From Orthonyx spaldingii (Eukaryota; Chordata; Aves; Passeriformes; Orthonychidae): a DNA stretch of 64,000 nt. Both the position numbers and the translations under genes were made by a program. Location: NCBI GenBank assembly GCA_013397795.1, contig VZTJ01003534.1:372523-436522 (forward strand). Reading direction: 5' to 3'. Position 1 is the stretch's first letter, and the number at the start of each line of letters is the position of its first letter. Under the pieces are notes generated by a model. It did no database searches and was not told the DNA's origin. It was given only the letters and a program-made list of their open reading frames with translations. Shown here one piece after another: positions 61,201 through 64,000 of this stretch.

Positions 61201-61893
61201 ATCTTCTCCATCTCCTCACGGACAACATAACTCCCAGATTCATTAGAGAAGAGGCTGAAAATATCTGAGGAAATAGAGATTTGTGTAAACATCTATAGCA
61301 GTGACATTTTTCAAATTACAAGTTCACAACTGGCTGAGAATTTCAGAGGCTGTGCAACAACTACAGGACTAAAACCTCAGGTTGATCCAATTTCAATACA
61401 GGCCCACAAGGTTTAGGTCAAGATGTCCCTTTTACCATTGTAACCAAAAGGAAAATGAGTATTATCAACTCAGATTAGCAGAGACGACAAAACAACAGAA
61501 GTCAGTAGGCAGATGCTTTCATTTGTTTTGGAAAGTATCAATGCCATCCTCCTTCCTCTGCCCACATACAGAGACCATCAGGCTTTCTGTAGGATCCCAA
61601 CACTGACATTCATGATGACTTATCAAATATTTCATTTTGATGAACACAGAAAACAAAAATGCACTTAAAAAAATTTCAAAAAAATACAGCTAAAACAGCT
61701 TCCAAAAATCCTGTCTTTATCATAAAATGGTCACATTTTGCACTCACAATCCACAATCTTGTTACTGCTTTAAGTTACATCACTTACATTTTGTTTTCTC
61801 CTCCTCTCTGCCTCTTGTAAGAAGAACTAAGCCAACTATCAAGTTATTGAAGTGCAGCCCTTTGGATATTCCTCCAAATGAACAGTAGATAAC
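25032..61893 (-). CDS. USP32: Ubiquitin-specific protease 32, exons 3-34 (exons 1-2 outside the window)
   Basis: Deubiquitinase that cleaves ubiquitin from proteins; USP32 is known as a Golgi/endosome-associated enzyme and is the ancestor of the USP part of hominoid USP6. The 32 exons listed below join in one frame to 1536 residues plus stop (4611 bases). Human USP32 has 1604 residues, so about 62 N-terminal residues are missing. Visible domains: EF-hand loops at residues 179-190 and 215-226, DUSP about 317-560, ubiquitin-like about 562-660, and USP domain 665-1500. Catalytic parts: Cys681 in NLGNTCFMNS (about 743 in full length, as in human), QQDSQELLAF, CxxC zinc pairs, and His1458 in GGGHYVTYAKN. 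Ser-rich inserts split the USP domain (exons 26 and 31-32). The C-terminus CVLQ is a CaaX prenylation box. No frameshift or stop was seen. Exon numbers assume the human count of 34. Confidence 0.97.
25671..25757 (+). mobile_element. CR1 LINE 3' end fragment in USP32 intron 33
   Basis: Reads GTGTCCCTGCCCATGGCAGA, then a GGAATGGGAGGAGCTTTAAG and GTCCCTTCCAACTTAAACCA-like end, typical of a CR1 tail. Opposite in orientation to USP32. Confidence 0.8.
25877..25969 (-). CDS. USP32: USP32 exon 33 (catalytic His box)
   Basis: Acceptor TTCCTCAG, donor GTAAAG, 31 codons. CHSGIMGGGHYVTYAKNPNN contains the catalytic His (visible residue 1458). KWYCYNDSSCK follows, with the polar residues that complete the triad. 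Confidence 0.98.
26271..26674 (-). CDS. USP32: USP32 exon 32 (Ser-rich insert)
   Basis: Acceptor TGTCCTAG, donor GTAGGT, 404 bases. It starts ASPSLGRKSGTSCPSSKNSS and continues through RTLGRSKGRLRLPQLGKNKL, KENLAANRENG, an acidic EDDTADDQRDD stretch and NPIYNLYAIS. This is a low-complexity insert inside the USP domain. The RTLGRSKGRLRLPQ core is well conserved with human and the flanks are looser. Confidence 0.96.
27100..27391 (-). CDS. USP32: USP32 exon 31
   Basis: Acceptor CCCCTTAG, donor GTAGGG, 292 bases, ends in phase 1. It begins IIHLKRFQFVNGRWIKSQKI, a classic USP core strand (HLKRF), then VKFPRENFDPSAFLVQRD. It runs into a variable Ser/Thr-rich insert ending NTTVLNNVK. Confidence 0.97.
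27949..28140 (-). CDS. USP32: USP32 exon 30 (zinc-ribbon CxxC)
   Basis: Acceptor CCCTCCAG, donor GTATGA, 64 codons. IVEEHESVEQSRRAQAEPIN leads to LDSCLRAFTSEEELGEDEMY and YCSKCKTHCLATKKLDLWRL. The CSKC pair is one half of the USP zinc ribbon. Confidence 0.98.
28819..28939 (-). CDS. USP32: USP32 exon 29
   Basis: Acceptor GGATTCAG, donor GTAAAA. It encodes FCRGCKIECSEDRACVGNAC, then IAVDWDPTALHLRYQTSQER. The cysteine cluster CRGCKIEC fits the extra zinc-binding segment of USP32. Confidence 0.98.
29165..29250 (+). mobile_element. CR1 LINE 3' end fragment in USP32 intron 28
   Basis: Reads TGATCCTGCCCATGGAAGGA, then TTGGAATGGGATGATCTCTA and an AGGTCTCTTCCATTCC-like tail, typical of a CR1 3' end. 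Opposite in orientation to USP32. Confidence 0.75.
29846..29932 (-). CDS. USP32: USP32 exon 28
   Basis: Acceptor TCTTTCAG, donor GTAAAT, 87 bases. It encodes DDSMGYQYPFTLRVVQKDGN, then SCAWCPWY; the split Arg continues in exon 29. CAWC pairs with the cysteines of exon 29. Confidence 0.98.
30290..30474 (-). CDS. USP32: USP32 exon 27
   Basis: Acceptor CCCCACAG, donor GTGAGT, 185 bases. It encodes MRTELYFLSSQKNRPSLFGM, then PLIVPCTVHTRKRDLYDAVW and IQVSRLASPLPPQEASNHAQ. The split Cys completes in exon 28. Nearly identical to human as remembered. Confidence 0.98.
30774..30985 (-). CDS. USP32: USP32 exon 26
   Basis: Acceptor GCCTGCAG, donor GTCAGT, 212 bases. It starts EISTGPSANGAATILMNGDV, continues PKPSLIPNGMPNTVVPCGTE and ends CTGYIIAVHRKM. 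The first half is a variable Ser/Ala/Gly insert that differs clearly from human; the second half is conserved. Confidence 0.96.
31183..31294 (-). CDS. USP32: USP32 exon 25
   Basis: Acceptor TCCTGAAG, donor GTGAGG, 112 bases. It encodes NFPQDNQKVRLSVSGFLCAF, then EIPIPGSPTSASSPVQT. Confidence 0.97.
31889..32040 (-). CDS. USP32: USP32 exon 24
   Basis: Acceptor CTTTAAAG, donor GTAACA, 152 bases. It encodes VIKLDGTTPVRYGLRLNMDE, then KYTGLKKQLSELCGLKPEQI and LLAEVHSSNIK, a ubiquitin-like insert within the USP domain. Confidence 0.97.
32668..32842 (-). CDS. USP32: USP32 exon 23 (zinc-binding CKTC)
   Basis: Acceptor ATTTCAG, donor GTGAGT, 175 bases. It encodes AWENHLRRNRSIVVDLFHGQ, then LKSQVKCKTCGHISVRFDPF and NFLSLPLPMDSYMHLEIT. 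CKTC is the first zinc-ribbon pair of the USP fingers. Confidence 0.98.
33331..33504 (-). CDS. USP32: USP32 exon 22 (QQD box)
   Basis: Acceptor TTTTTGTAG, donor GTAGGA, 58 codons. It encodes WTIAKYAPRFNGFQQQDSQE, then LLAFLLDGLHEDLNRVHDKP and YVELKDSDGRPDWEVAAE. FQQQDSQELL is the conserved USP QQD box. Confidence 0.98.
33917..34022 (-). CDS. USP32: USP32 exon 21
   Basis: Acceptor ATTTCTAG, donor GTGAGT, 106 bases. It completes a split Arg, then encodes TNPIGMKGHMAKCYGDLVQE and LWSGTQKNIAPLKLR. Confidence 0.98.
34271..34409 (-). CDS. USP32: USP32 exon 20 (catalytic Cys box)
   Basis: Acceptor TTGCTCAG, donor GTAATT, 139 bases. It encodes PTEKGATGLSNLGNTCFMNS, then SIQCVSNTQPLTRYFISGRH. The Cys in GNTCFMNS is the nucleophile (visible residue 681), so the enzyme appears catalytically competent. 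Confidence 0.98.
34956..35030 (-). CDS. USP32: USP32 exon 19
   Basis: Acceptor TTTCTAG, donor GTGAGT, 75 bases. It encodes RNKDMSWPEEMSFIANSSKI, then DRHK, linking the ubiquitin-like segment to the catalytic domain. Split Val codons on both sides match the neighbouring exons. Confidence 0.97.
35525..35606 (-). CDS. USP32: USP32 exon 18
   Basis: Acceptor TCCTGCAG, donor GTATAA, 82 bases. It encodes NYLTLLDDEDHRLEYLKIQD, then EQHLVIE, part of the ubiquitin-like segment before the catalytic core. Confidence 0.97.
35854..36008 (-). CDS. USP32: USP32 exon 17
   Basis: Acceptor AATCCAG, donor GTAATC, 155 bases. It encodes NVPSPNAPLKRVLAYTGCFS, then RMQTIKEIHEYLSQRLRIKE and EDMRLWLYNSE. This is the start of the ubiquitin-like segment after the DUSP domain. 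Confidence 0.97.
36009..38217 (-). other. USP32 intron 16 with a 53-base tandem duplication
   Basis: A 2.2 kb intron. At 37951-38003 and 38004-38055 there are two adjacent, diverged copies of a unit starting GCAAA.. and containing CTCCCTGCTGCCTC and GGAGAGG. No exon is seen. Confidence 0.8.
38218..38335 (-). CDS. USP32: USP32 exon 16 (end of DUSP domain)
   Basis: Acceptor TTTTGCAG, donor GTATGA, 118 bases. It encodes VIKNSKTNVPELELFPRYLL, then FLRQQPATRTQQSNVWVNM. CpG-rich compared with the neighbouring introns. Confidence 0.97.
38336..40023 (-). other. USP32 intron 15, nothing recognised
   Basis: 1.7 kb of AT-rich intron. Short open frames occur on both strands, but none matches a family I recognise and no convincing exon with splice sites was seen. 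Confidence 0.7.
40024..40164 (-). CDS. USP32: USP32 exon 15 (DUSP core)
   Basis: Acceptor TTTTCAAG, donor GTAAGT, 47 codons. It encodes AASLTMEGGRLKRSPQLVEG, then KDYVMVPEPVWRALYHWYGA and NLSLPRP. The VWRALYHWYG stretch is the DUSP signature. Confidence 0.98.
40877..41052 (-). CDS. USP32: USP32 exon 14
   Basis: Acceptor GTGCTCAG, donor GTAACG, 176 bases. It encodes TLYPGTPGSEVCFARQHNTS, then DNNNQCFLGSNGNALLQLNP and QKPGAIDNQPLVTQEPVK. The DUSP-internal Asn/Gln-rich linker is well conserved. Confidence 0.97.
42159..42351 (-). CDS. USP32: USP32 exon 13
   Basis: Acceptor CACTCTAG, donor GTAAGC, 193 bases, ends in phase 1. It encodes DANPVVIEPSSVLSGGKNSL, then VAAAANTPEQGEDKMGGLND and a FSAPEEKFSDNISTASEASE-type tail. 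The middle is variable and the EEKFSDNISTASEASE part conserved. A second strong donor (GAG|GTAAGA) lies inside the exon at 42305. Confidence 0.96.
42352..43649 (-). other. USP32 intron 12, nothing recognised
   Basis: 1.3 kb, AT-rich. No exon or repeat family recognised. Confidence 0.7.
43650..43752 (-). CDS. USP32: USP32 exon 12 (start of DUSP domain)
   Basis: Acceptor CTGTGCAG, donor GTAAGT, 103 bases. It encodes GWLERESRYGLQPGHNWFLI, then AMPWWHQWKEYVKY. The NWFLIAMPWWHQWKEY block is the DUSP N-terminal motif. Confidence 0.98.
43878..43939 (-). CDS. USP32: USP32 exon 11
   Basis: Acceptor TTTTCCAG, donor GTGTGT, 62 bases. It encodes VCHIVLGLRPATPEEEGQII and ends in a split Arg completed by exon 12. 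The intron to exon 12 is only 125 bases. Confidence 0.97.
43940..46284 (-). other. USP32 intron 10 with an exon-like open segment
   Basis: 2.3 kb. The - strand segment 45622-45704 looks like a small exon: it is preceded by TATATTTTAG, followed by GTTGGT, and encodes LARFVQKVTLEELFHPLQFV then PYLFSIE. I do not recognise the peptide. Its 83 bases would shift the USP32 frame, so it is not a standard cassette exon. A 16-base unit AAAATGTAAAGGGAAA is repeated at 45877 and 45901. Confidence 0.6.
46285..46368 (-). CDS. USP32: USP32 exon 10
   Basis: Acceptor CTGTCCAG, donor GTATGT, 28 codons. It encodes LGHLTLEDYQIWSVKSALAN, then EFLNLLFQ, the end of the EF-hand region. Confidence 0.97.
46369..47907 (-). 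other. USP32 intron 9, nothing recognised
   Basis: 1.5 kb, AT-rich; no exon or repeat family recognised. Confidence 0.7.
47908..47970 (-). CDS. USP32: USP32 exon 9
   Basis: Acceptor TGTTGAAG, donor GTAGGA, 21 codons: ELDMSLSEIVEDILHMHDNT, then K. More diverged from human than its neighbours, but frame and splice sites fit. Confidence 0.95.
48364..48479 (-). CDS. USP32: USP32 exon 8 (second EF-hand)
   Basis: Acceptor TTCCCTCAG, donor GTGAGT, 116 bases. It encodes CFKVFDVDRDGVLSRTELKD, then MVVALLEVWKDNRTDKIP. The loop DVDRDGVLSRTE has all canonical calcium-ligand positions. Confidence 0.98.
49247..49354 (-). CDS. USP32: USP32 exon 7 (first EF-hand)
   Basis: Acceptor GTTTGCAG, donor GTAAGT, 108 bases. 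It encodes LFNAFDENRDNHIDFKEISC, then GLSACCRGPLAERQK. The loop DENRDNHIDFKE is a canonical EF-hand loop. Confidence 0.98.
49355..50662 (-). other. USP32 intron 6, nothing recognised
   Basis: 1.3 kb, AT-rich; no exon or repeat family recognised. Confidence 0.7.
50663..50794 (-). CDS. USP32: USP32 exon 6
   Basis: Acceptor TTATACAG, donor GTATGG, 132 bases. It encodes EESDIIDLEKRYWLLKAQSR, then TGRFDLETFAPLVSPPIHPS and LSE, just before the first EF-hand. Confidence 0.97.
52305..52545 (-). mobile_element. CR1 LINE 3' fragment
   Basis: The + strand has TTATTTGGGTTGGAAGGGAC, CACCTTCCACTGGGTCAGGT, CCAACCTGGCCTGGAATGTT and later a TTGGTTTAAACCCATTACCC string. This is the reverse complement of a CR1 tail, in the same orientation as USP32. 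Confidence 0.85.
53908..53925. repeat. Perfect 18-base palindrome
   Basis: TATTGTGTATACACAATA is identical to its reverse complement. It sits in AT-rich sequence of USP32 intron 5. Possibly chance. Confidence 0.95.
58120..58279 (-). CDS. USP32: USP32 exon 5
   Basis: Acceptor TTCTTGCAG, donor GTGAGT, 160 bases. It encodes GEKVNYEKFRLWLLHNKDAF, then TFSRWLLSGGVYVTLTDDSD and TPTFYQTLAGVTH. Split Leu with exon 6. Confidence 0.98.
58280..61145 (-). other. USP32 intron 4
   Basis: 2.9 kb with one CR1 fragment (59335-59526). No exon recognised elsewhere. Confidence 0.75.
59335..59526 (-). mobile_element. CR1 LINE 3' fragment
   Basis: The + strand has AATGGTTTGGGTTGGAAGGG, then GCATTAAAGCCCATCCAGTG, CAAGCCCCATCCAGCCCAGC and CTTGGACACTTCCAGGAATC. 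This is the reverse complement of a CR1 3' end. Confidence 0.88.
61146..61264 (-). CDS. USP32: USP32 exon 4
   Basis: Acceptor TTCCTCAG, donor GTAACT, 119 bases. It completes a split Tyr, then encodes IFSLFSNESGSYVVREEMEK, MLHVVDGKVPESLKKCFSE. A degenerate EF-hand-like region. Confidence 0.98.
61788..61893 (-). CDS. USP32: USP32 exon 3 (first exon in window)
   Basis: Acceptor ATTCTTCTAG, donor GTAAGT, 106 bases. It encodes VIYCSFGGISKGLHFNNLIV, then GLVLLTRGREEEKTK. In human USP32 about 62 residues precede this point; those exons are not in the window. Confidence 0.97.
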
Positions 61894-64000
61894 CTAGAAG
61901 AATAAAATAGAGAAGTTAACCAAAAATAGAGAAGTTAACCAGAACCAGGGCAAACAGAGGTGTCAGAAGTGAAAACAGCAGCTTATACTGAGGCTCCACA
62001 TATCTTATGTGGGTTTTAGGCCCATCACCTCACATTCAGCTAAACACACTTCAATTACTAATTGTGTTACACTTTTGTAGCTCTTGTGGCACCCCTAAAA
62101 CATTCCTGTGTTTCACTGAGTAAAGGCTAAGTCATGAAGAGCAATATAAAACCCCCACGTTAGAGCCCTCCAGTGAAGACATTTCTCACTTGCTCATGAT
62201 GTTATTTCCCCAAACTTTTTTATCAGGGCTGAAATCTCCTCCAGGCTGGGCTCTGATCATCTCAAAGGTATCAGGGAGGTGTAGCAGGAATCCCCAAGGC
62301 CAGGCTGGCAGCAGAGAGGGGAACACCAGAGCCCTGTGAGTCACTGCACCATCACCGGGGTGGTTTCCACCGCAGCTCAAAATTAAGCCAGGACTGGGAG
62401 GGGCCAAACAAAACCAGTCCTGGGCCTGGCAAGGTCAGGCCTGGCCAAGCCCCACAGTGCTGTGGTGGCAAGGAGGTGATAAGGGAACACCTAACACAGA
62501 GTGGCCACACCAGATTTACTGCTGCTCCTGCAGACTGGCTGGAGACACCGCGCCAGCGCTGTGCGAGCCGCAGAAATCCTCTCCTTGTCCATCCATCCAC
62601 CCATCCATCACTTCAGACTATCAAAATCTGTCTCCAGGCATGGCAGTGTCAATCAAAGTACAGCAGGATCTAATTCTCCACAAAACACCCTGCAGACCCT
62701 CACTTCCATCCCACTCAGACACAGCGTTACCCAAATGCTTTAATTTCCACAGGGGGCTCAGATCAGCCTCTTCTGTTACTCAACCTTAATCCATTTACAA
62801 ATGCTTGAAGGGGTAAATTATTAAAACTGAATTTGTGCTTTATTTGGTCACAACAACTGTACAGGCTTCAAGGCAGAGATTTGAATTCCACACTTTTTTA
62901 TGTCCAATCATTCTGTCTTCACCAGATGCCTTCAAGGCTACACTGCCCATGGGGGCAATTTACCTTGAGATTACACAGCAATCATTACTTTTTTAAAATA
63001 TGGAGATAAAGCATCCACTCACTTCTGCTGAACTTTGTACATCTCAGTTGTGATATCAGACGAGCACCAAGTATGACATTTATACATTATTGCAACACAA
63101 CACAAGCATTGCTCGAGAGATAAACAGAGAAAAGGAATTCTGTGGATAATGTCCAATGTATCAGTATTTAATATATGTAATTATAACCATGGGCAGCTGG
63201 CACTGCTTGGAGTTTAGCTGCTTAATCATTCCTTGGGAAGAGTTTATAAACACTGAAAAGTCATGTAACACATCATTTTGCATTTCTAAGAAGGAACTCC
63301 ACAATTTTTCACATTGGTGTGGCATTTGGAAAACTTCTAACACGCACCAGCAAAATGTGATGTAATTTTGTGTTTTCCAAAGTTACTTAATGCTGTTGCA
63401 GCTTTACTTAAAACAGCCACACCCAGAAAGAATCACAGCAATTTACATTTCAGAATGTAAAATTTACTATAATTATATGGCACATAGTAATTTTTTAAAT
63501 AAAATTTAAGCCTGACATGTTCTGTTTCATGGGCAACTGAAGAGTACAACAAGATTTAAAAACAAAAGCTGTGTTCAAACTTTCCACCAGCTTTCCTGCA
63601 GTTTAACAACACAGACACATCTCTTAATTTCCTTTTATTAATATCTTCAACTCCATTCTCCCAAAAGGCCCTCCCAGAACATTACTGTCCTTAACATTTA
63701 AAAAAATGTTTTATGTGCAGGACAATCACACAAATTGTTTGGCCAAAGTTCCACTGGTTTCAGTTCTCTGTTTTATGTCCTGTTTAAAACTCCTGTGTTT
63801 TTAATTTAACAAATTCCTGAAGGCCTCTCACTCCTCAGATATGAAAACCCATTATTCACAACATGCAGAACACACAGCCCAGCAACCTGAGGCTCCAAAT
63901 GATTTCTTTTAATGCCTGAAAGGCTGAAAACTCAGGGGTTTTAGCTGCCTAATGACTTTGCCTGCCTCTACCCATCCTGAAGCCAGGAATTACAAAGCAT
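61894..64000 (-). other. Part of USP32 intron 2, no exon seen
   Basis: The 2.1 kb to the right edge contains no match to the expected exon 2 peptide (conserved CGLSYYMGQ-type region). Just beyond exon 3, a 19-base-period duplication at 61904-61921 and 61923-61940 lies in the acceptor zone. Short ATCC repeats are at about 62590-62609. The rest is AT-rich. Confidence 0.8.

Noticed and set aside
62590..62609. Second ATCC-type repeat
   Set aside because: Only about four imperfect copies; too short to list as its own feature.
1..64000. CRISPR arrays, tRNA or rRNA genes, operons, bacterial-type mobile elements
   Set aside because: None seen. The window is a eukaryotic intron-exon landscape; the regular repeats present are microsatellites without spacers.

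Overview
This is a vertebrate nuclear window with intron-split genes, and the organism is most likely a bird. The repeats recognised are short CR1-LINE 3' ends of the avian kind. Introns are compact: the visible part of USP32 fills about 37 kb, against roughly 200 kb known for the human gene. The gene order CA4-USP32 is also the known amniote order. The species cannot be named from the sequence; a songbird is plausible.

Layout. Positions 1-6818 hold no recognised exon. They carry microsatellites, a short duplication around the only N, and perhaps an old CR1 piece. Positions 6819-11357 on the + strand carry exons 2-8 of carbonic anhydrase 4 (CA4), a GPI-anchored extracellular zinc enzyme; the signal-peptide exon was not found. 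A 3' UTR follows, with an AATAAA at 12113. From there to about 22950 is intergenic sequence with CR1 fragments, a degenerate telomere-like tract and a GC-richer island. From about 22950 to the right edge everything reads on the - strand as USP32, a membrane-associated ubiquitin-specific protease. Its 3' UTR comes first, then 32 coding exons from 25032 to 61893. They join in one frame with no break and give 1536 residues plus the stop. Only the first two coding exons, about 62 residues, lie outside the window.

The two genes are convergent (tail to tail) and have no known functional link; the pairing is conserved synteny. The visible USP32 protein has, in order, paired EF-hands (exons 7-8), a DUSP domain (about exons 12-16), a ubiquitin-like segment (exons 17-19), a split USP catalytic domain (Cys box exon 20, QQD box exon 22, zinc ribbon exons 23 and 28-30, His box exon 33) and a C-terminal CVLQ prenylation box.

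I found no operon, CRISPR array, RNA gene, intact transposon or other new multi-gene system. The observations most worth checking are a GC-AG intron forced by reading frame in CA4, a strong in-frame alternative donor inside USP32 exon 13, an exon-like open segment in USP32 intron 10, a duplicated branch-point motif before USP32 exon 3, a perfect 13-bp hairpin in CA4 intron 3, and the duplication around the N. Exon boundaries were set by hand from splice consensus, reading-frame continuity and remembered family sequences; no alignment was run.
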